From NCBI GenBank assembly GCA_937936355.1, contig CALDDM010000026.1, positions 1 through 39,149 on the forward strand: a stretch of 39,149 bases of DNA. Reading direction: 5' to 3'. Positions 1 through 8,101 of the stretch are shown one piece after another (position 1 is the first letter of the stretch; every line of letters starts with the position of its first letter). The translations under genes and the position numbers were made by a program. This DNA comes from Minisyncoccota bacterium (lineage in GTDB: Bacteria; Patescibacteriota; Minisyncoccia; Moranbacterales; GCA-2747515). The notes under the pieces are model-generated. The model had not been told where the DNA came from. It made no database searches and was given only the letters and a program-made list of their open reading frames with translations.

Positions 1-74
1 AGACGCAGACTTTGGCTTTGTAAAGGAAGAAGAAAAAGAAAAAGAAGGTCTCGTCAAAACAGGAACCAACATGC
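1..74. repeat. 74-bp terminal direct repeat, left copy
   Basis: Bases 1-74 are identical to bases 39076-39149, the last 74 of the window. The repeat lies inside the coding tail of a surface protein (DADFGFV to GTNM). Identical ends can mean a closed circle of 39,075 bp, or a contig whose two ends stop in the same repeated gene tail. Confidence 0.97.
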
Positions 75-163
75 CACTCTATGCACTCGGCACGCTACTC
101 CTCCTTGGAGGATATGGAGCGTATCGGATGCGCAGGAGAACAAGAGGAGACAGTGCACTGTAG
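2..163 (+). CDS. C-terminal end of a sortase-type surface protein (partial)
   Basis: The window opens inside a reading frame that gives 53 residues before a TAG stop. It starts with DADFGFV, the usual last strand of an SdrD_B/Cna_B-type repeat domain. An acidic-lysine spacer (KEEEKEKEG) follows, then LVKTG, a hydrophobic segment (about residues 25-41) and an Arg-rich end (RMRRRTRG). This order of LPXTG-like motif, membrane helix and positive tail is the standard cell-wall sorting signal. LVKTG is a variant closest to the LAXTG class read by class E sortases. The upstream part of the protein is not in the window, unless the 39,011-39,149 end is joined to it. The tail type is fairly certain; the protein's role (adhesion or cell-envelope structure) is an inference from the domain. 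Confidence 0.75.
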   Translation, partial: DADFGFVKEEEKEKEGLVKTGTNMPLYALGTLLLLGGYGAYRMRRRTRGDSAL

Positions 164-182
164 TCACAAAAAAGAACAGCAA

Positions 183-209
183 AAAAAACACCCTGCGGGG
201 TGTTTTTTT
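183..209 (+). terminator. Intrinsic terminator after the surface-protein tail
   Basis: An 11-bp perfect stem (183-193 with 198-208, CACCC/GGGTG core flanked by A/T pairs) closes a TGCG loop and runs into seven T. It lies 20 bases after the TAG stop. The A-rich left arm would also let it work in the opposite direction. Confidence 0.9.
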
Positions 210-274
210 GTGAGATGGGTGGGGTGTGAAAGTAATAGAACAAAAAATGATGTATTTAGATGATGGAAAAGTTC

Positions 275-283
275 TGCTATAAT
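275..283 (+). promoter_or_regulatory. Extended -10 promoter of korA
   Basis: TGC-TATAAT is a perfect -10 hexamer with the extended TGn element. The -35 region (about 255-260, TTTAGA) is weak. Transcription would begin near 290, giving a leader of about 29 bases to the korA ATG. No clear Shine-Dalgarno sequence is present in that leader. Confidence 0.7.
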
Positions 284-318
284 AGTTACATAAAAGTGAA
301 AGAAAAATCAAAATACAA

Positions 319-2052
319 ATGAGTAGAAAACTTTCCAAAGATTTTACGATCGTTGTTGCTGGTCAGGCTGGCCAGGGCATAGAGAGTGTTGCAAGTGTAT
401 TAGCGCACGTTCTCAAGAAGCAAGGTTTCCATACGTACGTAGCAAAAGACGTCATGAGTCGTGTTCGTGGTGGCATGAATGCAATCACCATGCGTATTTC
501 AAATGATCGTGCAGATGCATATAAAGAAAAGATTGATCTTTTTGTGCCACTTGACCCGCGTGCATACGCACGCTATGAAAAACGCTTTACAAAAAAGACA
601 ATTTTCATGGGGGTTGATGATCCTATGAATGCAAGTGTGTCACCACACTCGAAAACAGCTTCGCGACGACCAGTCATGGCAATTAATTTTATCCAATCTG
701 CTCATGAAGTTGGAAATAGGCTTTTTGCAAATACAATTGCAGCAGGTGCAATCCTCGGATTACTAGATGTAAGCAAAGAGATTGGCATACATTACTTACG
801 AAATTTTTTCCGGCGCAAGGGACAAGAGATCGTTGATGGAAACATTGAAGCCTTTGAAAAAGGATTTACTTTTGGGTCTCACGTAGCATATCAAGAAGAC
901 ATCACTGTAACTTTAAAGCCCAAAGACGATGTTGAGGACTATATCTTCCTCTCAGGAGCCGAAGCAGTTGGTCTAGGAGCGTTAGGTGGTGGATGCAATT
1001 TCATCTCCTCCTATCCAATGTCACCAGCGACAGGCATCCTGACCTTTCTTGCGCAAAATGGCAAAGAATGTGGTGTCCTTGTAGAGCAAGCAACCGATGA
1101 GATTGGTGCAATCAACATGACTCTGGGGGCTTCTTATGCAGGTGCACGAGGAATTGTTACAACATCAGGTGGGGGATTTGATCTGATGACAGAAACAATC
1201 TCCCTGAGTGCGATGACAGAAACGCCAATTGTGGTTCATATAGCACAAAGACCAGGTCCAGCAACAGGTTTGCCAACGCGCACCGCACAGGAAGATTTAG
1301 CAATCGCACGGCATGCAGGTCATGGTGAGTACATGCGCGCCATATACACACCAGGAACACCAGATCAAATGTATGATCTAACAGCTCACGCGCTGGATGT
1401 AGCAGATAAGTATCAAATTCCAGCCTTTGTTTTGACAGACCAGATGATGATGGATAGTCTCTACTGTGCACCAGAGTCATCATTTAGATCACGTCCTATC
1501 ACGCACTACGTTACAAAGACAAAAGAGGACTACAAGAGATACGAACTAACGAAAGATGGATTGTCACCACGCGGAATTCCAGGGCATGGTGAAGGGTTCA
1601 TACACGCTGACAGTGATGAGCACGATGAAGAAGGTCGTATAACAGAGGATATGGATGGATTGCGGATGGAGATGACAAGAAAAAGACTCTTCAAAAGAAA
1701 AGAGCTTTTGGTAGACGCGGCACTTGCTCCAGACGTCATAAAGGCGAAAAAAAGTGACACACTCATCATTTGTTGGGGGTCTACCAAAAATGTTGTAGAA
1801 GAAGCTATTGAGAATGCGGCGCTTGACCATGTAACAGTTGCACACTTTAGACAAGTTTACCCTCTACATAAATCAGTTGCTGAGTTGATGAGCACTCACA
1901 GAAAAGTGGTGGTGCTTGAGGGGAATGCCACAGGTCAATTTGCAGACATTCTAGAGGTGGAAACCGGAGAGGTTGTTCATGAGCGAATTGGAAAGTGGAA
2001 TGGAGAGCCATTCAGCGTTGAAGAGTTAACGCAGAAATTTAAAAGAATATAG
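319..2052 (+). CDS. korA: 2-oxoacid:ferredoxin oxidoreductase, fused gamma-alpha subunit
   Basis: This 577-residue protein is the large subunit of a KorAB-type 2-oxoacid:ferredoxin oxidoreductase. The complex oxidatively decarboxylates a 2-oxoacid (2-oxoglutarate, pyruvate or a branched-chain oxoacid) to an acyl-CoA while reducing ferredoxin in the cytoplasm. Residues 1-190 form the gamma domain, with GQAGQGIES near the N-terminus and the KDVMSRVRGGMN stretch. Residues about 205-570 form the alpha (pyrimidine-binding) domain, with the SYPMSPATG motif, EQATDEIGAINM and TSGGGFDLM. The length fits fused KorA proteins. KorB follows after 39 bases, so the two are one operon. No separate ferredoxin-like delta subunit is encoded nearby, as usual for the two-subunit type. 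The actual oxoacid cannot be told from sequence. Confidence 0.93.
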   Translation: MSRKLSKDFTIVVAGQAGQGIESVASVLAHVLKKQGFHTYVAKDVMSRVRGGMNAITMRISNDRADAYKEKIDLFVPLDPRAYARYEKRFTKKTIFMGVDDPMNASVSPHSKTASRRPVMAINFIQSAHEVGNRLFANTIAAGAILGLLDVSKEIGIHYLRNFFRRKGQEIVDGNIEAFEKGFTFGSHVAYQEDITVTLKPKDDVEDYIFLSGAEAVGLGALGGGCNFISSYPMSPATGILTFLAQNGKECGVLVEQATDEIGAINMTLGASYAGARGIVTTSGGGFDLMTETISLSAMTETPIVVHIAQRPGPATGLPTRTAQEDLAIARHAGHGEYMRAIYTPGTPDQMYDLTAHALDVADKYQIPAFVLTDQMMMDSLYCAPESSFRSRPITHYVTKTKEDYKRYELTKDGLSPRGIPGHGEGFIHADSDEHDEEGRITEDMDGLRMEMTRKRLFKRKELLVDAALAPDVIKAKKSDTLIICWGSTKNVVEEAIENAALDHVTVAHFRQVYPLHKSVAELMSTHRKVVVLEGNATGQFADILEVETGEVVHERIGKWNGEPFSVEELTQKFKRI

Positions 2053-2091
2053 AAGTTGGTGGGATCTTACAAAAAAACTTAGAGAGACGCT

Positions 2092-2982
2092 ATGATTGCA
2101 GCAGCACAAAAAGAAAAAGAAGAAGCAAAGAAATTTGACGTTGGCCCAGAAGTGGAAAACCAATGGTGTCCTGGTTGTGGAAACTTCCCAATCCTCGCAA
2201 CCGTAAAAAAAGCACTGGTACAAGCTGAATTTAAACCAGAAGAAACAGTTTTTGTGAGTGGCATTGGACAAGCTGCAAAGCTACCGCAGTACATGAGGTC
2301 ACACTATTTTAATGGATTGCATGGACGAGCCTTGCCAGTAGCAACGGGTATTAAGGCGGCAAACCCTTCACTGAATGTAGTTGTTTCAAGTGGTGATGGT
2401 GATATATATGGTGAAGGTGGAAATCACTTGATCCATACTGTACGGAGAAATCCAAACATTACTGTCATTGTGCATGACAACATGATTTACGGACTAACAA
2501 AGGGACAAGCAGCTCCAACGACGAGAAAGGGAATGGTCACACCAACACAGCCTCGGGGTGTCTATGACGAGCCTATTAACCCAATGACATTTGCAATTGG
2601 ACTCGGAGCATCATTTGTCGCGCGGGCTAATGCTGGAGATCCAGTGCAAGCTCAAGAAATTATAGAGAAGGCAATGCGACATAAAGGATTCGCACTTGTA
2701 GACATTTTTCAGCCATGCGTTGTGTTCAATAAAAAAAACACATACCAATGGTTTAAGGAAAATTCATACACACTTGGACCAGATCATGATCCATCAGACC
2801 GTAATCAGGCATTTGCGCGAGCATCTGAGGAGGAGAGTTTTCCACTGGGAATTCTGTACGAAAATCAAAAGAGGGAGGTTTTCGAGGAGATGGTTGGTCT
2901 TTATGATGACGATAAGCGACCCCTATATAAAAGAGAGGTACCGAGACACGTAATCGATGCACTGCTAGAAACCAGGAAATAG
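2092..2982 (+). CDS. korB: 2-oxoacid:ferredoxin oxidoreductase, beta subunit
   Basis: This 296-residue protein is the thiamine-diphosphate-binding beta subunit that works with KorA. The N-terminal WCPGCG supplies two of the cysteines for the [4Fe-4S] cluster, and QPCVVFN near residue 210 supplies another typical one. The ThDP/Mg motif is seen as GDGDIYGEGGNH, followed by NMIYGLTKGQ and the PTTRKG stretch, all standard for KorB. The protein is full length. It follows korA by 39 bases, with a weak purine-rich site (GAGAGA) 5 bases before the ATG, so it is very likely co-transcribed with korA. Confidence 0.93.
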   Translation: MIAAAQKEKEEAKKFDVGPEVENQWCPGCGNFPILATVKKALVQAEFKPEETVFVSGIGQAAKLPQYMRSHYFNGLHGRALPVATGIKAANPSLNVVVSSGDGDIYGEGGNHLIHTVRRNPNITVIVHDNMIYGLTKGQAAPTTRKGMVTPTQPRGVYDEPINPMTFAIGLGASFVARANAGDPVQAQEIIEKAMRHKGFALVDIFQPCVVFNKKNTYQWFKENSYTLGPDHDPSDRNQAFARASEEESFPLGILYENQKREVFEEMVGLYDDDKRPLYKREVPRHVIDALLETRK

Positions 2983-3009
2983 TTGCTGATTTGTTCTAAT
3001 CCTGCAGCT

Positions 3010-3038
3010 TTGACTTCTAGATGTAGATTTGATATAGT
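3010..3038 (+). promoter_or_regulatory. Promoter of secG
   Basis: TTGACT and TATAGT are separated by exactly 17 bases, and TGA precedes the -10 as an extended element. The expected start near 3045 leaves a leader of about 24 bases to the secG ATG at 3069. Confidence 0.75.
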
Positions 3039-3068
3039 CCAAAGTACTACTAATTACACACTCAAAAT

Positions 3069-3287
3069 ATGCGTTCTATACTTATATTACAGGCGGCGAT
3101 AAGTGTTCTGTTGATCGTCAGCATACTACTACAAAGCAGAGGAGAAGGCTTGGGTGTGCTAGGAGCGGATCTTGGAGGTTCTTATCACACGAAGCGCGGT
3201 TTTGAGAAATTTATCTTTTACGCATCAATCGCTCTTGGTGCCGCATTTATTATCGTCGCACTTATTTCCGTTAAGTTGAGTGCATAA
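3069..3287 (+). CDS. secG: Preprotein translocase subunit SecG
   Basis: This 72-residue protein has the SecG layout: a first membrane helix (about residues 3-20), the conserved cytoplasmic stretch ILLQSRGEGLG, a Gly-rich loop, and a second helix (about 48-68). SecG joins SecY and SecE in the protein-export channel and speeds translocation by SecA. The size and the QSRGEG motif make the call firm. It has its own promoter and is followed after 80 bases by the solute-binding protein gene. Confidence 0.9.
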   Translation: MRSILILQAAISVLLIVSILLQSRGEGLGVLGADLGGSYHTKRGFEKFIFYASIALGAAFIIVALISVKLSA

Positions 3288-3367
3288 ATTGTAAAAGGGG
3301 GTTTATCAAGAATTTTTCTTTAAGACAATTTTTTTCGCCAGCAAGCTGGTTTCGTATAGCTAAAACC

Positions 3368-5053
3368 ATGACTTTTCGAGATAAGGTAATTATCACGTTG
3401 CTGGTTATTGCGATCATACTGACGACTCTCTGGTGGTTCGGAGCGCTGTATGAAAAATTTACTGCCTTGGGACCAGCAAGGGGAGGACAGTATATAGAGG
3501 CTGCTGTTGGGCAGCCAACCGCAATTAATCCATTGCTTGCTCCTGGATCGCAAGCAACATCTGACAGGCTACTGACAAAGCTTACTTTTAGCGGATTATA
3601 TGCATATGACAACAAAGGTCAACTACAAACTGATATTGCAAGTAATCTAGTAAAGAGTGATGATGGTTTGGAGTACACAGTAACGATTAAAGAAAACATC
3701 ACATTCCACGATGGAGAATCACTCACAGCTGATGATGTTATTTTCACATACAACATAGCAAAAGATCCATCGTACGATGCAGTTGTCTCTGGGTTACAAA
3801 TTGCATGGAGAGATATTGAAATTGAGAAGAAAGATGAGCTTACAATTAAGTTTAGGCTAGAGAAAAAGCGAGGTGACTTCCTGCATTTGCTAACACTTGG
3901 TATATTGCCGCAGCACGTATGGAAAGAAATCACGCCAGTACAATTTCGTCTGGCAGAATTTAATCAAAAACCAATTGGTGCAGGCCCTTACGAATACGCA
4001 AGCAATAACGTTAGCTCACAAGGACAAACAACATCATACACACTGCGCAGCTTCCAAAATTATCACCATGGAGAGCCACTTATTACGAAATTTGTAATGC
4101 AGATTTATCCCGATCAAGTGTCAGCGATAGACGCGTTTAATGGTGGTACGGTTAGTGGGGTAACAGCAGGATCACGTGATCTCATCAATCAACTCGTCGC
4201 AACACAAAAATCACAGGTGATTTTGCGACGACCATCATACTTTGGAATATTTTTTAACCAAACAAAAAGCTTTGCTCTAGCATCAGCTGAAGTACGAGAG
4301 GCATTACTGCATAGTATTGATCGGACAGCATTAGTAGATGAAGTCTTCGGGGTAAGTGCATTTCCTCTAAGGTCGGCACTCCTTAAAGGAATGGAGGGGT
4401 ATGTGGAGAGTGAGCAACAACCAGAACACAACCTTGATGAAGCCAATAGAATTCTCGACGAAAAGAAGTGGGTGCGCGCTGAGGATGGTGTACGAGTCCT
4501 GAATACGGGAGAGGAGAAACAGCGACTCGCATTTACTATTTCAGTAAGTGCAGATCGTGAGCAGATCGTCCAAACCGCTGAAATTCTTGCGCAGCAGTGG
4601 GCAAGAATAGGCGCAGAAGTCACGGTTGACAAGAGGGGGCAAGACGATCTCGACACAAATATCGTACGCGAAAGAGAGTATGATTCTCTCATTACATTTC
4701 ATCCGATGCGATGGGATCAACCCAACCTCTTTGCATTGTGGCACTCAAAAGAGAAGGATCATCCTGGATTAAATTACAGCGGTCTACGAGACGGACCGAT
4801 GGATAATGCTCTAGAGGCACTCCAAACAGAGAGTGATCCCGAGAGACGGAGGATAATCTATGAAAACATCCAGAGCAGAATCAAGATTCAAGATCCAGCG
4901 GCATTTCTTTTCGCAACAGGATTCCTGTTTGCATATGACAGTGAGTTGCGCGGTATTAATCTAGAGAATGTGAATGCTCCACAAGACAGATTCACAGATA
5001 TCCATAAGTGGTACATTAAGCAAAAAAGACAACTCAAGAAAAAGAGCGATTAA
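3368..5053 (+). CDS. Peptide/oligosaccharide-type ABC solute-binding protein (SBP_bac_5)
   Basis: The 561 residues match the family 5 extracellular solute-binding proteins (DppA/OppA type), which bind peptides or similar ligands outside the membrane. Visible family features are the early QPTAINPLLAPG stretch, the ITFHDGESLTADDVIFTY motif at about residues 110-130, and PIGAGPYEY. An uncleaved membrane helix (about residues 8-25) rather than a lipoprotein Cys anchors it. No permease or ATPase gene is adjacent. The ATG used here lacks a good ribosome site. The same frame stays open upstream to about 3302 and encodes a basic, plausible N-terminus ending SPASWFRIAKT. An AGGGGG lies just before an ATC at 3305, so the true start may be upstream and non-canonical. 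Confidence 0.85.
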   Translation: MTFRDKVIITLLVIAIILTTLWWFGALYEKFTALGPARGGQYIEAAVGQPTAINPLLAPGSQATSDRLLTKLTFSGLYAYDNKGQLQTDIASNLVKSDDGLEYTVTIKENITFHDGESLTADDVIFTYNIAKDPSYDAVVSGLQIAWRDIEIEKKDELTIKFRLEKKRGDFLHLLTLGILPQHVWKEITPVQFRLAEFNQKPIGAGPYEYASNNVSSQGQTTSYTLRSFQNYHHGEPLITKFVMQIYPDQVSAIDAFNGGTVSGVTAGSRDLINQLVATQKSQVILRRPSYFGIFFNQTKSFALASAEVREALLHSIDRTALVDEVFGVSAFPLRSALLKGMEGYVESEQQPEHNLDEANRILDEKKWVRAEDGVRVLNTGEEKQRLAFTISVSADREQIVQTAEILAQQWARIGAEVTVDKRGQDDLDTNIVREREYDSLITFHPMRWDQPNLFALWHSKEKDHPGLNYSGLRDGPMDNALEALQTESDPERRRIIYENIQSRIKIQDPAAFLFATGFLFAYDSELRGINLENVNAPQDRFTDIHKWYIKQKRQLKKKSD

Positions 5054-5088
5054 GGTTCAACGCAGACGAAGAAGGATGACGTGGGAAG

Positions 5089-5109
5089 GTGTAAAAGATT
5101 TCTTTACAC
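5089..5109 (+). other. Hairpin in the gap after the solute-binding protein
   Basis: GTGTAAA (5089-5095) and TTTACAC (5103-5109) form a 7-bp perfect stem without a U-tract. GATGACGTG occurs on both sides, about 42 bases apart. The 5054-5288 gap otherwise holds only the promoter at 5213. Function is unknown; it may protect the 3' end of the upstream message or be an operator. Confidence 0.4.
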
Positions 5110-5212
5110 ACCAATAGATGACGTGATAGATGAGCTCCGGAAATGCAGTAAAGTAGGCAGTCTAAGTGAGGTACAAGTGTTTGCATACGGAAAAAAGTTA
5201 CCTCAAAAAATA

Positions 5213-5241
5213 TTGACAAATTATAAAAATAGTGATATAAT
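5213..5241 (+). promoter_or_regulatory. Full-consensus promoter of the GT39 gene
   Basis: TTGACA and TATAAT are both perfect and 17 bases apart, with an extended TGA before the -10. The expected start near 5248 gives a leader of about 40 bases. AGGAGA lies 6 bases before the ATG at 5289. By match to consensus this is the strongest promoter in the window. Confidence 0.85.
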
Positions 5242-5288
5242 TTCTTTAGACACATAATCGAGCCCACAGCATAATGTAGGAGATTTTT

Positions 5289-7928
5289 ATGATAAAACGT
5301 AGGACATTATCGACACTTCTTTTTATAACAGCGCTCTTGATTGCGGCTAGTTTTCATGGATTTGGCATGTTTCAATATCCATATTTTGAAAGTGACGAAG
5401 GAACATACATCTCACAGGCATGGTCTGTGGTAGAAGAGGGTGCGCTATCGCCATACACATACTGGTATGATCATCCGCCAGGAGGATGGATCTTTATTGC
5501 TGCATGGACGTATCTTTTTTCAGATGGCTTTTTTGCATTTGGATCCTCGATTGAAACAGGGAGGGCGTTTATGTGGGTAATTCACATCATGAGTGCTGCA
5601 TTTATATACGGCATTGTACGATATGTGACAGGACGTTCTCTGCCAGCCTTTGCTGCTGCAGTTCTCTTCTCAATATCACCCTTGGCAATCTATTTCCAGC
5701 GTCGCGTACTCATTGATAGTTTGATGATATTCTGGGTTTTAGCTGCAATGGTAGTGCTGTGCCAAAGATTTGCACATTTGCGTTTACGGCATTACATATT
5801 GAGCGGTGTCTTTTTTGCATTTGCGTGTCTTACCAAGCTAACAGCGGTCTTTTTTGGACCAGCATTTCTTTATTTTCTGTGGACGCACCACACACCGGTA
5901 CAAAGGTATTTTCGTATACCAATATGGATGATGATTTCAGGCATGTTTGTCTCAAGCTTCTTTCTCTTTGCAGCACTCTCTGGGGAACTTTTCAAGTCAG
6001 AAAGCGGTGAAAGTGTGAGTTTCATGGGAGCTGTCGAATTTCAGGCTTCACGATATGGTGGGGTATTTTGGGATCCAGAAAGTGCATTTGCAAGTGCGAT
6101 ACAGGACTGGGCAGAAAAAGACTTCCTTTTTACGCTGATGACGCTGACAATCCTTGTCGCTTCATTTTTTATGATTCCACTCTTTCGTAATGTGCGCTTT
6201 TTGCTGATCAGTATGATTCCGTATGTGTTCTTTTTGACAAGCGGAGGAGTAAACTTTAATTTTTACATTTTGCCACTGATCCCAGTTGTTGCAATGATTT
6301 GGGCGATTTACATACATAACATTTTGAGCTCGCTGGGAACAAAGATGTACACAACTGCCTTTGTATTTGTCATTGCCATCACCGGGCTTTATTATGGGAT
6401 TTATGGAACAAAGGATCATTTTGTACGTGACGAAACATCAAATCAAAAAGAGAGTACAATATGGATTAAGGAAAATTTAGACAATGAAGATGTGATACTG
6501 ATTGATAACTTTGCCTATGTGGATCTGCATGATCCAAGATACATCAATGAGAAGACGTTCCCAAACGCAGATTGGTATTACAAGGTATCTCGTGATATTG
6601 AAGTTGGCGAGCAAAAGTATGATCTTGATTGGCGCAACTTTGACTTCTTGAGTGTAACGCATGAGATGATGAAGCAAATTCAGGAGGGACAAGATCCAAT
6701 CATTCGAACTGCCTACGAGTATGGATATCCGTACAAAAAATGGACCAAGGATGCGACAGCCTTCATTGATTTGCCAAAAATGATCAGCACAAATGGTGAT
6801 TGGACAATGCTTTATCGCATCGCTCCCTCACCTCGCGAGACACTTTTTGACGCATGGAAAAAGTACAGAAGCCGCTCACTCTATAGCTACGGTCAAATGG
6901 TTGACTTGCAATCAAAGCAAACAACATCATCAGGTCAGGCTCAGGCGATGCTTCAAGCAGTAATGGTCAATGATCAAGATGGATTTAAGGGTATATGGTC
7001 GTGGACAAAAAACCAATTACAATGGCGAGTGCAGGATAGACTTTTTGCAAGTAGTTGGGTAAATGGGACAATTGGTAACGATGACAATACAACATCAGCA
7101 GATAGTGATATAGCAATGGCCTTGCTTCTCGCGGCACATACATGGGAGACGCCAGAGTATGCTGAGGCTGCGCAGGAGATCATAAAGAGTCTCTGGGAAG
7201 GGAGTGTGGTGACGATAAACGACCGATACTACATGCTGCCTCACAATAAAATATCAGCACAGCGGTATGAGAATAAGTATTTATTGAACCCCTCATATTT
7301 CTCACCAGCATGGTATAGAATTTTTGCAGAGGCAGATCCCCAAAATGACTGGAGCACGCTTGCAGATGATACATACAAAACATTAGAAGATATTTCACGC
7401 TTTTCTACAGCGAAAGATGGGCTACCGCCAAACTGGCTAGCAGTAGATGAGGCGACTGGAAGGTTGTCGAGCGCCAGTGTATATTTCTCTGACCCCCGGA
7501 TTGCTGATCAGTTTGGCAAGGATGCAGTACAAACTCTGTGGCGTATTTCTGTGGATGCAAAGTGGTTTAGGTCTGAAGATGCAGGCACATACTTAAAAAA
7601 GATCGTAGAAAGTCTCGACCGAAGACAGGAAGCATCACTACCTACAATTGTGGATAATGCTGGGCGAACGCAGAGTGTTGAACCTTCCTATGTCAACGAG
7701 GCTGGATATGCAAATGCATTAGCAGTGTTTGATACTATTGCAAATCAAGCATCACCAGAGGGCGAATCTCGAGCTGATCAATATTACGCAAAGACATTGG
7801 CGCAAGCATTTGACGATACGTACTCAAGACTGGGGCGGACACCGGCTGCACAAGAAGCTAACTGGGCGTGGCTCGGCTATGCTCTTTACAATGACGTATT
7901 TCGCAATGTTTTGCTCGACGAGTACTAG
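5289..7928 (+). CDS. GT39-type membrane glycosyltransferase fused to a GH8-like domain
   Basis: 879 residues in two parts. The N-terminal part (about 1-400) is a multi-spanning GT-C glycosyltransferase of the PMT/ArnT kind. It has the acidic ESDEGTY motif (D36, E37) in the first outer loop and YDHPPGG at 60-66. Such enzymes move a sugar from a polyprenyl-phosphate donor to an outside acceptor. Residues about 520-879 resemble GH8 endoglucanases (BcsZ/CelA fold): SSGQAQAM at 547-554, NDQDGFKGIWSWT, ADSDIAMALLLA at 604-615, LNPSYFSPAW and FGKDAVQ at 742-748. The family's proton donor, the Glu of SEGQ, is Ser548 here. The Asp of the GYDA-type motif is kept (D745). The domain may therefore bind glucan rather than cut it. 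The pgi-manC-manA sugar-nucleotide genes follow. Confidence 0.78.
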   Translation: MIKRRTLSTLLFITALLIAASFHGFGMFQYPYFESDEGTYISQAWSVVEEGALSPYTYWYDHPPGGWIFIAAWTYLFSDGFFAFGSSIETGRAFMWVIHIMSAAFIYGIVRYVTGRSLPAFAAAVLFSISPLAIYFQRRVLIDSLMIFWVLAAMVVLCQRFAHLRLRHYILSGVFFAFACLTKLTAVFFGPAFLYFLWTHHTPVQRYFRIPIWMMISGMFVSSFFLFAALSGELFKSESGESVSFMGAVEFQASRYGGVFWDPESAFASAIQDWAEKDFLFTLMTLTILVASFFMIPLFRNVRFLLISMIPYVFFLTSGGVNFNFYILPLIPVVAMIWAIYIHNILSSLGTKMYTTAFVFVIAITGLYYGIYGTKDHFVRDETSNQKESTIWIKENLDNEDVILIDNFAYVDLHDPRYINEKTFPNADWYYKVSRDIEVGEQKYDLDWRNFDFLSVTHEMMKQIQEGQDPIIRTAYEYGYPYKKWTKDATAFIDLPKMISTNGDWTMLYRIAPSPRETLFDAWKKYRSRSLYSYGQMVDLQSKQTTSSGQAQAMLQAVMVNDQDGFKGIWSWTKNQLQWRVQDRLFASSWVNGTIGNDDNTTSADSDIAMALLLAAHTWETPEYAEAAQEIIKSLWEGSVVTINDRYYMLPHNKISAQRYENKYLLNPSYFSPAWYRIFAEADPQNDWSTLADDTYKTLEDISRFSTAKDGLPPNWLAVDEATGRLSSASVYFSDPRIADQFGKDAVQTLWRISVDAKWFRSEDAGTYLKKIVESLDRRQEASLPTIVDNAGRTQSVEPSYVNEAGYANALAVFDTIANQASPEGESRADQYYAKTLAQAFDDTYSRLGRTPAAQEANWAWLGYALYNDVFRNVLLDEY

Positions 7929-7982
7929 AGCCAAATAACGAAGTTTCTAGGCGCAGGATAAAAAGATGGAGTACACATGAAA

Positions 7983-8011
7983 TTGTATGGACAGGCAATA
8001 TTAGCTATACT
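7983..8011 (+). promoter_or_regulatory. Promoter of pgi
   Basis: TTGTAT and TATACT are 17 bases apart. The predicted start near 8018 gives an 84-base leader, which contains the 8037-8090 hairpin. Confidence 0.6.
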
Positions 8012-8036
8012 TGATGTGGGATAAAATGATCACAAT

Positions 8037-8090
8037 CACCTTGATAAGTTCCACAAGGGGGTAGCAGGTTTTTTGTCTGTTATCAAGGTG
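8037..8090 (+). promoter_or_regulatory. Leader hairpin that covers the pgi ribosome site
   Basis: CACCTTGATAA (8037-8047) pairs perfectly with TTATCAAGGTG (8080-8090) around a 32-base loop. The right arm includes AAGGTG, the only Shine-Dalgarno-like sequence before the pgi ATG, 11 bases upstream. Folding would hide the ribosome site, so this could be a translational switch. No known riboswitch class is recognised. Confidence 0.55.
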
Positions 8091-8101
8091 TCAAAGTAAA
8101 A

